A stretch of DNA of 5,928 nt from Lysobacteraceae bacterium (GCA_020201295.1 JAIVHA010000091.1:1-5928); one strand, 5' to 3'; counted from the stretch's first letter, positions 1 to 5,803 are shown. Program-made: numbers and translations. The notes: generated by a model not told the origin, from the letters alone.

Positions 1-1
1 C

Positions 2-130
2 CATTTCCACGTACATGCCTTCCAGACTGATATTGCAGGTCTTGCCCTTGATGCTGCCGAGGGGAGGGTAGAACAGGCTAACCTCCATGGCGATCGGCTT
101 GCGCGGACTCCAGCGGTGTTCAACGGGCAT
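2..130 (-). CDS. PilZ-domain protein, N-terminal part (cut by window edge)
   Basis: This is the first 43 codons of a minus-strand gene; the rest lies beyond the left edge. PilZ domains bind cyclic-di-GMP and act as cytosolic effectors controlling motility, surface behaviour or envelope enzymes. Both halves of the PilZ ligand signature are visible: RxxxR as RWSPR (residues 6-10) and (D/N)xSxxG as NISLEG (residues 33-38). The spacing is that of a stand-alone PilZ protein, with the domain starting almost at the N-terminus. Two in-frame ATGs exist, at 136 and 130. I choose 130 because the purine-rich AAGGGGG lies about 7 nt before it, whereas it nearly abuts the ATG at 136. The gene is divergent from ppx. 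The missing part could carry another domain, so the partner or output cannot be stated. Confidence 0.85.
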   Translation of the reverse strand, partial: MPVEHRWSPRKPIAMEVSLFYPPLGSIKGKTCNISLEGMYVEM

Positions 131-295
131 GGTCATACCCCCTTATGGTCAAAAAGTTGTTCAATTGTTCGGTACAAAACAGTAAAGCAATCTCCGTGCC
201 AGTTATCTACGGAACTTGGCCCGGGTAGCCGCAATCCCCTTGCACTGCTAGAGTGCCCCCCGGTGCGGCGTTCCCGTATGACAGTGTAGTAACTC
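131..295. other. Divergent intergenic region between pilZ-type gene and ppx
   Basis: This stretch must hold the promoters of both divergent genes. I see no sigma-70 promoter with a convincing -35/-10 pair for either direction. Visible structure: an AT-rich segment around 150-185 with a direct repeat of TTGTTC (157-162 and 165-170, period 8), and a weak 5-bp inverted repeat GCACT/AGTGC (242-246 and 252-256). The pilZ ribosome-binding site AAGGGGG (read on the minus strand) lies just left of 145. No good Shine-Dalgarno sequence precedes ppx. I see no Pho box like the one upstream of phoU. Confidence 0.5.
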
Positions 296-1792
296 TTGCC
301 TGTGAATGAAATCACTCCATCGGAAGATACCCTGGCGGCCGCGGATCTCGGCTCCAACAGCTTTCACCTGATCGTGGCCGGCCTGCGGCAGGGGCAGTTG
401 CAGGTGCTCGATCGCCTCCGCGAGCCGGTACGACTGGCGGCCGGCCTGGACAAGAATCAGCGCCTGCATCCCGAGGCCCGCGCACGCGCATTGGCCTGCC
501 TGGAACGCTTTGGTCAGCGCCTGCGCCACCTGCCGGCGCGCAATGTGCGTGTGGTGGGCACCAACGCCTTGCGCCAGGCGCAAGGTACGGGGAGCTTCCT
601 GCGCGACGCGGAGGCCGCCATCGGTCATCCCATTGAAATCATCTCTGGTGTGGAGGAGGCGCGGCTCATCTACCTGGGTGTGTCCCACAGTCTTCCCGAT
701 GCCGGTGGCCGGCGCCTGGTGGTGGACATCGGTGGCGGCAGCACGGAACTCATCATCGGTGAGGACTTCGAGGCCCTCTATCCGGAAAGCCTGTATATGG
801 GTTGCGTGAGTTTCAGTGAACGCTATTTTCCCGACGGCCAGCTTGGCAAGGAAGGCTGGCGTGGTGCCGAGATCGCCGCCGGACTGGAATTGCGACCGGT
901 GCAGGATCGTTTCCGGCGCCTGGGCTGGGAATCCGTGGCCGGCGCCTCCGGTACCATTCGTGCGATTCGTGAGGTGCTGCAAACCAACCAGTGGTGTGAA
1001 CAGGGCATCAGTCGCGACGGACTGCAAAAACTGCGCAAGACATTGCAGCAGGCGGAACATGTGGATGCCCTGAACCTGCCCGGCCTGGCGGAGGAGCGCA
1101 AGCCGGTACTGGCCGGCGGCGTGGTCATACTCTGGACCCTGTTCGATACCCTCGGTATCGAACAGTTGCGGGTTTCCGATGGTGCTCTGCGCGAAGGCCT
1201 GCTCTATGATGCCATCGGCCGTATCCAGCAAGTGGATGTACGTGAACGTACGGTCAATTCCCTGATGGAGCGCTACCACGTGGACACGGCCCATGCCTTC
1301 CAGGTGGAACAGACCGCGTTGCGGCTGTTCGATCAGGTGCGCAAGGATTGGAAGCTGGAGGATGACGAAAATCCCGCCATGCTGCGCTGGGCGGCGCGCC
1401 TGCATGAAATCGGCCTGGTCATCGCCCACAGCGGCTACCAGAAACATGGCGCCTACTTGCTGGCCAACTCCGACCTGCCGGGCTTTTCGCGTCGGGAGCA
1501 AAGTCTGTTGGCGGTACTGGTGCTCGGCCACCGGCGCAAATTTCCTCTTTCCGGCTTCGATTCCCACGGCAAGGCTGCTCAGCGGCTCTGTGTACTGCTG
1601 CGGCTGTCGATCCTGCTGCATCGCAGTCGGGGACCGGAGGAGCCGCCAACCATCGCACTGCGACCCAACGGCACAAACCTGGAACTGGTGTTTCCCGAAG
1701 CCTGGCTAACCCGTCTCCTAAAGATCACTCCGCCAGTTTATCCAGCAGCGTGGCCTGCGCCGAGCGTGTCTTCTGATTGCTGGCCGGTTTGA
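296..1792 (+). CDS. ppx: Exopolyphosphatase Ppx (atypical C-terminus)
   Basis: Ppx removes terminal phosphates from inorganic polyphosphate in the cytoplasm and belongs to the Ppx/GppA branch of the ASKHA fold. The 498-residue product aligns with E. coli Ppx (about 513) almost from the first residue. Phosphate-1 motif DLGSNSFHL is at 17-25, the catalytic glutamate lies in SGVEEARLI (E121, same number as E. coli), phosphate-2 motif DIGGGSTE is at 144-151, and SDGALREG at 294-301. An HD-like C-terminal region has LRWAARLHEIG (363-373) and HSGYQKHGAYLL (378-389). The start is uncertain: TTG at 296 gives MPVNE, matching E. coli MPIHD, while GTG at 302 is the alternative; neither has a good ribosome-binding site. 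After FPEAWL (466-471) the normal family tail is absent, and the last roughly 22 codons are read antisense to ppk. The convergent arrangement with ppk differs from the E. coli ppk-ppx operon. Identification is secure; whether the tail is native is not. Confidence 0.95.
   Translation: MPVNEITPSEDTLAAADLGSNSFHLIVAGLRQGQLQVLDRLREPVRLAAGLDKNQRLHPEARARALACLERFGQRLRHLPARNVRVVGTNALRQAQGTGSFLRDAEAAIGHPIEIISGVEEARLIYLGVSHSLPDAGGRRLVVDIGGGSTELIIGEDFEALYPESLYMGCVSFSERYFPDGQLGKEGWRGAEIAAGLELRPVQDRFRRLGWESVAGASGTIRAIREVLQTNQWCEQGISRDGLQKLRKTLQQAEHVDALNLPGLAEERKPVLAGGVVILWTLFDTLGIEQLRVSDGALREGLLYDAIGRIQQVDVRERTVNSLMERYHVDTAHAFQVEQTALRLFDQVRKDWKLEDDENPAMLRWAARLHEIGLVIAHSGYQKHGAYLLANSDLPGFSRREQSLLAVLVLGHRRKFPLSGFDSHGKAAQRLCVLLRLSILLHRSRGPEEPPTIALRPNGTNLELVFPEAWLTRLLKITPPVYPAAWPAPSVSSDCWPV
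1725..1792. other. 68-bp convergent overlap of ppx and ppk 3' coding ends
   Basis: The ppk stop codon (TCA on the plus strand, 1725-1727) lies inside the plus-strand ppx frame, which closes at TGA 1790-1792. The last 22 ppx sense codons and the last 22 ppk sense codons share these bases on opposite strands. I see no hairpin terminator for either gene here, so both transcripts must run at least this far into each other and probably further. Complementary mRNA ends are therefore expected if both genes are transcribed together. Confidence 0.85.
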
Positions 1793-3800
1793 GACGCTTG
1801 TATTCCCCGCTGCTTTGCAGGATCCAGGCCTGGCTGTTGTCGCTGAGATACAGGTCCAGTGCCTCCTTGCGCATGCGTTCCCGCAGTCGCTCTTCCTTGA
1901 TGGGGAAACAGGTCTCCACGCGGCGGAAGAAATTCCGGTCCATCCAGTCGGCGCTGGAACAGAAGATCTCGTAGTCGCCCTCGTTGTGGAAATAGAAGAC
2001 CCGGGTATGCTCCAGGAAGCGGCCGATGATGGAACGAACACGGATGTTCTCCGACACCCCGGCGATACCAGGGCGCAGGCAGCAGATGCCGCGGATGATG
2101 AGGTCGATTTTTACCCCGGCCTGTGAGGCCTTGTACAGGGCCTGGATGGCCTGTGGCTCCAGCATGGCGTTCGCCTTGATGATGATGCGCCCCTCCTTGC
2201 CGGCGCGGGCGAGCTCGGCCTCGCGTTCGATCTTGCGCAGCATTTCCTTGTGCAGGGTGAAAGGCGATTGCAGCAGTTTCTTCAGCGGCTTGACCTTGCC
2301 CAGACTGGTGAGCTGCTGGAAGATGGCGCGCACATCCTCGCCGATGATCTTGTCACCGGTGAGCAGTCCATAGTCGGTATAGAGCCGTGCGGTGCGGGCA
2401 TGGTAGTTGCCGGTGCTCAGGTGCACGTAGTGGCGCAGGCGCCGGCCTTCGCGGCGCGTCACCAGCAGCATCTTGGCATGGGTCTTGTATCCCACCACCC
2501 CGTACACTACATGGGCGCCGGCTTCCTGCAGGCGGGTGGCGAGGCGGATATTGGCCTCCTCGTCGAAACGTGCCCGCAGCTCGATCACCACGGTTACTTC
2601 CTTGTCCGCCAGGGCCGCCGCCACCAGGGCATCGACGATGGCGGATTCCGGGCCGGTACGGTACAGGGTCTGCTTGATGGTGAGCACCTGTGGGTCCGCC
2701 GCCGCCTGGCGGATGAAATCGATCACCGGGGCGAAGGATTCGAAGGGGTGGTGCAGCAGCAGGTCGCCGTTGCGCATCACCGTGAACAGGTCCTTCTCGG
2801 TCTTGAGGCGGCGCGGTATACCGGGGGTGAAAGGCGGGTAGGACAGGTCCGGGCGTTCCACCAGGTCCGCCACCTGCAACAGCCGGTTCAAGTTCACCGG
2901 GCCGTTCACCTGGTAGAGGTCGTCGGGTCCGAGCTTGAACTGGTTGAGCAGGTACTGGGCCATTTCCGCTGTGCAGTTGTCCGCCACCTCCAGCCGCACC
3001 GCCTCCCCGTAGCGTCGCGACAGCAGTTCGCCCTCCAGGGCGCGCAGCAGGTCGTCGATTTCCTCTTCGTCCACGAACAGGTCGCTGTTACGGGTTACCC
3101 GGAACTGGTAGCAGCCGGTGGCGCTCATGCCCGGGAACAAGTCCTGTACATGGGCATGAATGATGGAGGACAGGAACACAAAATCCTGTTGATTATTGCG
3201 GGAGTGTTCCGCGGGCAGACGGATGATGCGCGGCAGAGCGCGGGGTGCCTGCACCACGGCCATGGCGCTGTTACGGCCGAAGGCATCCTTGCCCTCCAGC
3301 GACACGATGAAATTGAGGCTCTTGTTCAGGGTGCGCGGGAAGGGATGGGAGGGATCCAGGCCCAGAGGGCTGAGCAGGGGCAGCAGTTCCTGGGCGAAAT
3401 AGCGACGGACCCAGGCATCCTGGCCGGCGTTCCAGTCGGTACGGCGCAGGAAACGGATATTTTCCTTCTCGAGGGCCGGCAGCAGTACTTCGTTTAGAAT
3501 ACGATACTGGTTGTCTACCAGAGTGTGGGCGCTGGTGGCGATCTGCTGCAGTAATTCGGCGGGGCGCAGGTTGTCGGCACCCGCCTGGACGGACCCGGAG
3601 GCCGCCAGTTGCTTGAGGCCGGAGACCCGGACCTCGAAGAATTCATCCAGGTTCGTACTGGAGATACAGAGAAACTTGAGTCGCTCCAGCAGTGGCGTTT
3701 CCGGGTCGTTGGCCTGGTCAAGCACCCGGCGGTTGAATTCCAGCAGGCTCAGTTCGCGGTTGATGTACAGCTCGGGTTGGGTCAGGTCCGGGGTGTTCAT
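1725..3800 (-). CDS. ppk: Polyphosphate kinase 1 (Ppk1)
   Basis: Ppk1 reversibly transfers the gamma phosphate of ATP onto a growing polyphosphate chain through a phosphohistidine intermediate, usually membrane-associated. The product is 691 residues, against about 688 in E. coli. The N domain begins at PELYINRELSLLEFNRRVL (residues 9-27), followed by the head domain and the two phospholipase-D-like C domains. The autophosphorylated histidine is in YKTHAK (H441, E. coli H435) and the second active-site histidine in FLEHTR (H598, E. coli H592). Arginines of TLYRT (R381) and RARFDEEANI (R411) match E. coli R375 and R405. YVHLSTGNYH and SSADWMDRN are also intact, so the enzyme should be active. 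I start at ATG 3800, where MNTPDLTQPELYINRELS fits the family N-terminus; a TTG at 3869 would add 23 unlike residues and run through the promoter. A modest GGAA lies about 5 nt upstream. It is divergent from phoU and convergent with ppx. Confidence 0.98.
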   Translation of the reverse strand: MNTPDLTQPELYINRELSLLEFNRRVLDQANDPETPLLERLKFLCISSTNLDEFFEVRVSGLKQLAASGSVQAGADNLRPAELLQQIATSAHTLVDNQYRILNEVLLPALEKENIRFLRRTDWNAGQDAWVRRYFAQELLPLLSPLGLDPSHPFPRTLNKSLNFIVSLEGKDAFGRNSAMAVVQAPRALPRIIRLPAEHSRNNQQDFVFLSSIIHAHVQDLFPGMSATGCYQFRVTRNSDLFVDEEEIDDLLRALEGELLSRRYGEAVRLEVADNCTAEMAQYLLNQFKLGPDDLYQVNGPVNLNRLLQVADLVERPDLSYPPFTPGIPRRLKTEKDLFTVMRNGDLLLHHPFESFAPVIDFIRQAAADPQVLTIKQTLYRTGPESAIVDALVAAALADKEVTVVIELRARFDEEANIRLATRLQEAGAHVVYGVVGYKTHAKMLLVTRREGRRLRHYVHLSTGNYHARTARLYTDYGLLTGDKIIGEDVRAIFQQLTSLGKVKPLKKLLQSPFTLHKEMLRKIEREAELARAGKEGRIIIKANAMLEPQAIQALYKASQAGVKIDLIIRGICCLRPGIAGVSENIRVRSIIGRFLEHTRVFYFHNEGDYEIFCSSADWMDRNFFRRVETCFPIKEERLRERMRKEALDLYLSDNSQAWILQSSGEYKRLKPASNQKTRSAQATLLDKLAE

Positions 3801-3830
3801 GATGGTTCCATCGTTCGGGTATACCGAGCT

Positions 3831-3836
3831 ATTATG
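3831..3836 (-). promoter_or_regulatory. Probable -10 element of the ppk promoter
   Basis: Read on the minus strand this is CATAAT, five of six matches to TATAAT. It would place the transcript start near 3824, about 24 nt before the ppk ATG at 3800. No good -35 hexamer lies 16-18 bp upstream; that position is occupied by the palindrome at 3843-3864. This suggests a weak or regulator-dependent promoter. The assignment rests on sequence match and spacing only. Confidence 0.45.
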
Positions 3837-3842
3837 CACGAA

Positions 3843-3864
3843 ACAGGGACGAAAAAGTCCCTGT
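3843..3864. promoter_or_regulatory. Perfect 8-bp inverted repeat over the ppk -35 region (candidate operator)
   Basis: The arms ACAGGGAC (3843-3850) and GTCCCTGT (3857-3864) are exact reverse complements around a 6-nt GAAAAA centre. The element lies between the two proposed divergent promoters and outside both predicted transcripts, so it is more likely a DNA-level site than an RNA hairpin. It covers the expected -35 region of ppk, and its right arm shares CTGT with the first repeat of the Pho box. I know no regulator for this exact palindrome. Chance or a cruciform-type structure remains possible. Confidence 0.55.
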
Positions 3865-3878
3865 AACAAATCTGTAAT
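3861..3878 (+). promoter_or_regulatory. Pho box (PhoB-binding site) upstream of phoU
   Basis: The site reads CTGTAACAAATCTGTAAT: two 7-bp repeats, CTGTAAC and CTGTAAT, joined by the AT-rich 4-bp spacer AAAT. This is the architecture of the PhoB box (CTGTCAT repeats, 11-bp period). A looser third copy, CTGTTTA, starts at 3884, one base out of phase. The repeats point toward phoU and end 10 bp before the candidate -10 at 3889, the usual PhoB-promoter geometry in which the box replaces the -35. phoU is thus expected to be induced by phosphate limitation. An effect on the divergent ppk is possible but less clear from orientation and distance. Confidence 0.8.
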
Positions 3879-3888
3879 CTTCGCTGTT

Positions 3889-3894
3889 TATGCT
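3889..3894 (+). promoter_or_regulatory. Probable -10 element of the phoU promoter
   Basis: TATGCT matches four of six -10 consensus positions and starts 10 bp after the Pho box. It lies within a tandem TTATGC duplication (3888-3893 and 3894-3899), so the exact hexamer could be shifted by 6 bp. There is no consensus -35, as expected for a PhoB-activated promoter. Transcription would begin near 3901, giving a leader of about 80 nt. Confidence 0.5.
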
Positions 3895-3900
3895 TATGCA

Positions 3901-3980
3901 GGTTCCCCGCGTCGGCAGGACAGACGGGGGCCAATCGAGGCCGCCAAGGGCGGACTGCCAACGGCAAGAGTGAAAAGACC
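3901..3980 (+). other. GC-rich leader of phoU with nested inverted repeats
   Basis: The probable untranslated leader contains GGCAG (3914-3918) pairing with CTGCC (3955-3959). Between them are GGCC (3929-3932) with GGCC (3939-3942), or alternatively CCGCC (3941-3945) with GGCGG (3949-3953). The last two helices are mutually exclusive. I recognise no riboswitch class and see no long U run that would make an attenuator. It ends in AAGAGTGAAAAG, which serves as a weak ribosome-binding region. Confidence 0.35.
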
Positions 3981-4703
3981 ATGACCAACATGAATATCGG
4001 CCACCATATCTCTCAACAATACAACGAGGAGTTGGAAGAGGTTCGCAACCGCGTCCTCTCCATGGGTGGCGAGGTGGAACAACAGCTGGCCAATGCGGTG
4101 ACAGCGCTGGTACAAGGTAACGATGAACTGGCCGAGTTGGTGGTCAGCAGCGACTATAAAGTCAATGCCATGGAAGTGGCCATCGACGAGGAATGCAGTC
4201 GCATTCTCGCCCGTCGCCAGCCTGCCGCCAGCGACCTGCGCCTGATCGTGGCCGTCATCAAGACCATTACCGACCTGGAGCGCATCGGCGACGAGGCCGA
4301 GCGTATCGGTCGCATGGCCCTGCACCTGAGTGGAAAGACCGCCAGTGAGAAGCACTACACCCAGATCGAGCACCTCGGCAACCACGTGCGTACCCTGCTG
4401 CATGACTCCCTGGATGCCTTCGCGCGCATGGATACCGAACAGGCCGTGCGAGTATGGCAGGAAGACCGCAAGGTGGACCAGGAATACGAGGCCATAATGC
4501 GCCAGCTCATCACCTTCATGATGGAGGATCCACGCGCCATTCCCCAGGTGCTGGACGTAATGTGGTCTGCCCGTGCCCTGGAGCGTATCGGCGACCGCGC
4601 CAGCAATATCTGCGAATACGTCATCTATCTGGTGAAGGGCAAGGATGTACGTCACACCAGCCTGGAAAGAACGGAAGCGGAGCCAGACGCGTCGGACAGC
4701 TGA
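3981..4703 (+). CDS. phoU: Phosphate signalling protein PhoU
   Basis: PhoU links the Pst phosphate transporter to the PhoR sensor kinase, keeping the Pho regulon off when phosphate is ample; its loss commonly causes polyphosphate over-accumulation. The 240-residue product has the usual size and two three-helix-bundle PhoU repeats. Each carries the metal-binding E/D-xxx-D type signature: TDLERIGDEAERIG (97-110) and ALERIGDRASNICEYVIYL (199-217). The N-terminus, ISQQYNEELEEVRNRVLSMGG (10-30), is typical. The ATG at 3981 is chosen over the in-frame ATG at 3990 because the purine-rich AAAAG lies just upstream of it and would be badly placed for the second. phoU is normally the last gene of pstSCAB-phoU. 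Here it is monocistronic, driven by its own Pho box, divergent from ppk and closed by a strong terminator. The C-terminal roughly 20 residues are acidic and low in structure. Confidence 0.97.
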   Translation: MTNMNIGHHISQQYNEELEEVRNRVLSMGGEVEQQLANAVTALVQGNDELAELVVSSDYKVNAMEVAIDEECSRILARRQPAASDLRLIVAVIKTITDLERIGDEAERIGRMALHLSGKTASEKHYTQIEHLGNHVRTLLHDSLDAFARMDTEQAVRVWQEDRKVDQEYEAIMRQLITFMMEDPRAIPQVLDVMWSARALERIGDRASNICEYVIYLVKGKDVRHTSLERTEAEPDASDS

Positions 4704-4718
4704 AGACCAGCCTCCCGC

Positions 4719-4758
4719 GCCAACGAAAAAAGGCCCGCCAGGGCCTTTTTTCGTTGGC
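4719..4758. terminator. Strong bidirectional intrinsic terminator after phoU
   Basis: The arms 4719-4736 and 4741-4758 are perfectly complementary over 18 bp around a 4-nt GCCA loop. The core is GGCCC/GGGCC flanked by six A on the left and six T on the right, so a U run follows the GC stem in either direction. It starts 15 nt after the phoU stop. It ends phoU transcription and insulates the pldA operon; no opposing gene on the right uses it within the window. Confidence 0.93.
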
Positions 4759-4781
4759 CATTCTGTTATGTCCCGGCCGCG

Positions 4782-4810
4782 GTCACACCCCCGCCGCCAT
4801 CTGCTATCAT
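4782..4810 (+). promoter_or_regulatory. Possible sigma-70 promoter for the pldA operon
   Basis: GTCACA (4782-4787, four of six to TTGACA) and TATCAT (4805-4810, five of six to TATAAT) are separated by 17 bp. Transcription would start near 4817, about 23 nt before the pldA ATG. A promoter is needed here because the terminator at 4719-4758 blocks read-through from phoU. The match is modest. Confidence 0.4.
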
Positions 4811-4839
4811 TGGACCAATATCACCGCTGGTGTTTAAAC

Positions 4840-5580
4840 ATGCCGCTGTCCCGTCGTCTGCGTTTTCTTTTCCTTCTGTTAACCGGTATGGGTCTGTGTG
4901 CCCCGGTACAGGCGGAATCCGCCTCCAGCCTGCGGGAGTGCGCAGCCCTGGAGGAGGCCATGTCGCGCCTTGTATGCTATGACACCCTGGTTGCCGAACA
5001 GGAGGCTCTTGAGGATCTCTACTTTGCCTACACTCAGCAGGCCTGGTGGCAGATGTACAACCGGGACGATTCTTCACCCTTCCGGGAGGTCAATCACGAA
5101 CCGGAGCTGGGTGTCATACTGCGGCCCGACCTGAGCTTGTTGGGCATGCAGATGCGGCAGCTGCGCCTGGGTGTGGTACATCATTCGAATGGCCGGGATG
5201 AACCCTTGTCGCGCAGCTGGAACCGGATCTTTTCCACCGTGATCCTGGATCGGGGGGATTTCGCCACGGCCCTGCGAGTCTGGTACCGTATTCCGGAAAG
5301 TGATGCCCGGGATGATAATCCGGATATCACCGATTTCTATGGCAATTTCGAGTGGTACGGCTTCTATAAGTGGCGGCGCAACACCCTGGGTATCATGGTG
5401 CGCAACAATCTGCAGCGTAATGACAATCGTGGTGCCCTGCAGGTGGACTGGAGTTATCCGCTCAGCGAGCGGCTGAAATTTTACATGCAATACTTCAATG
5501 GCTATGGTGAGAGCCTGATCGATTATGATCACTCCACTCATCGTCTGGGTGTGGGCCTGATGCTCACGGACTGGTTGTAA
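4840..5580 (+). CDS. pldA: Outer-membrane phospholipase A (PldA/OMPLA family), internally shortened
   Basis: PldA is a calcium-dependent outer-membrane beta-barrel lipase that hydrolyses phospholipids misplaced in the outer leaflet, acting as a dimer. The 246-residue product has a type I signal peptide (basic MPLSRRLR, hydrophobic 9-20, likely cleavage after VQA25). It has a cysteine-containing mature N-terminus and then the barrel. The catalytic His-Ser-Asn is intact in HHSNG (H114, S116) and SRSWN (N128). Calcium-site residues are largely kept: SSPF (78-81), R119, S124, with E. coli D149 replaced by E. DDNPDI (158-163), GYGESLIDY (221-229) and the end MLTDWL also match. The stretch between about residues 50 and 60 jumps from the leader region straight to FAYTQQAWWQ. 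E. coli has about 48 more residues here, covering strands 1 and 2. The ATG at 4840 is chosen because the signal peptide starts there; its ribosome-binding site is weak. Family assignment is firm, activity is uncertain. Confidence 0.9.
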   Translation: MPLSRRLRFLFLLLTGMGLCAPVQAESASSLRECAALEEAMSRLVCYDTLVAEQEALEDLYFAYTQQAWWQMYNRDDSSPFREVNHEPELGVILRPDLSLLGMQMRQLRLGVVHHSNGRDEPLSRSWNRIFSTVILDRGDFATALRVWYRIPESDARDDNPDITDFYGNFEWYGFYKWRRNTLGIMVRNNLQRNDNRGALQVDWSYPLSERLKFYMQYFNGYGESLIDYDHSTHRLGVGLMLTDWL

Positions 5581-5590
5581 GGGAACTCGC

Positions 5591-5594
5591 GAGG
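5591..5594 (+). promoter_or_regulatory. Ribosome-binding site of the small membrane protein gene
   Basis: GAGG lies 5 nt before the ATG at 5600, within the 19-nt gap after the pldA stop. It fixes the start of a gene that might otherwise be dismissed as too short, and is better than the site in front of pldA itself. Confidence 0.6.
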
Positions 5595-5599
5595 CGAAC

Positions 5600-5788
5600 A
5601 TGAGCATGGAAGTGAACGGGATTCTGGGGCTGCTGTTGCTGGTGGCCATCGTATACGCATTGATCCAGATCGTGCAGAGCGCCGCCGGCACCGGCGCCAA
5701 GGTGCTGTGGGCGGTGCTGGTGCTGCTGTTCCCCCTCATCGGGGTGATCGTCTGGTTCTTCCTCGGACCCCGGCCGGGCAGGGCCTGA
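5600..5788 (+). CDS. Small two-helix inner-membrane protein, PLDc_N-type domain
   Basis: The 62-residue product has two hydrophobic segments, about 8-26 and 35-56, joined by a short turn (QSAAGTGAKV). The second helix has the hallmark of the PLDc_N (phospholipase D-nuclease N-terminal) family: a tryptophan, then FPLIG (44-48), then an aromatic pair and LGPR (55-58). In cardiolipin synthases such a segment anchors the enzyme in the inner membrane. Here it stands alone with no catalytic HKD domain, as is common for short family members of unknown role. The tail is basic (PRPGRA), probably cytoplasmic. The gene lies 19 nt after pldA with its own GAGG site, so the two are very likely co-transcribed. 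No catalytic function should be inferred. Confidence 0.8.
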   Translation: MSMEVNGILGLLLLVAIVYALIQIVQSAAGTGAKVLWAVLVLLFPLIGVIVWFFLGPRPGRA

Positions 5789-5801
5789 CCCGGTTTCCGG
5801 G
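5789..5801 (+). repeat. Short hairpin immediately before the last gene
   Basis: CCCGG (5789-5793) and CCGGG (5797-5801) are separated by TTT, giving a 5-bp GC stem directly after the preceding stop codon and 2 nt before the ATG at 5804. Its right arm contains the only GGG available as a ribosome-binding site for the following gene. The hairpin could therefore lower initiation until ribosomes arrive from upstream. It has no T run and is too small to be a terminator. Confidence 0.35.
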
Positions 5802-5803
5802 AT

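Noticed and set aside
137..295. Promoters for ppx and the pilZ-type gene
   Set aside because: Several TTG-containing -35-like hexamers were tried with 16-18 bp spacing, but none had an acceptable -10 in either direction, so no promoter is called.
248..1621. Long minus-strand open frame of 457 codons opposite ppx
   Set aside because: It lies entirely antisense to a clear ppx, its composition (many H, Q, A) is that of a GC-rich shadow frame, and it shows no recognisable motif.
2250..3497. Long plus-strand open frame of 415 codons opposite ppk
   Set aside because: It is antisense to an intact Ppk1 coding region with conserved active-site residues, is rich in H, Q and V as expected for a shadow frame, and has no recognisable domain.
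3801..3812. Inverted repeat GATGG/CCATC around the ppk ribosome-binding site
   Set aside because: The arms are 5 bp with only a 2-nt centre, too tight for a stable RNA hairpin and short enough to be chance.
3837..3864. A second Pho box on the minus strand driving ppk
   Set aside because: The best repeats in register (CTTTTTC and CTGTTTC) match poorly and end only 3 bp from the ppk -10, not about 10 bp.
3801..3869. Extended ppk start at TTG 3869
   Set aside because: It adds 23 residues unlike Ppk1 N-termini and would place the coding region across the -10 element, the palindrome and part of the Pho box.
3894..4655. Minus-strand open frame of 253 codons opposite phoU
   Set aside because: It covers phoU and its leader in antisense and has no family resemblance, so it is a codon-bias shadow.
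4645..4839. Upstream extension of the pldA frame
   Set aside because: It would run through the phoU coding end and the terminator and bury the signal peptide that begins at 4840.
4840..4920. Lipoprotein signal for the PldA-like protein (cysteine at residue 20)
   Set aside because: The residues before the cysteine are MGL, which do not fit a lipobox (a small residue is needed at -1), whereas VQA followed by ES is a good type I cleavage site.
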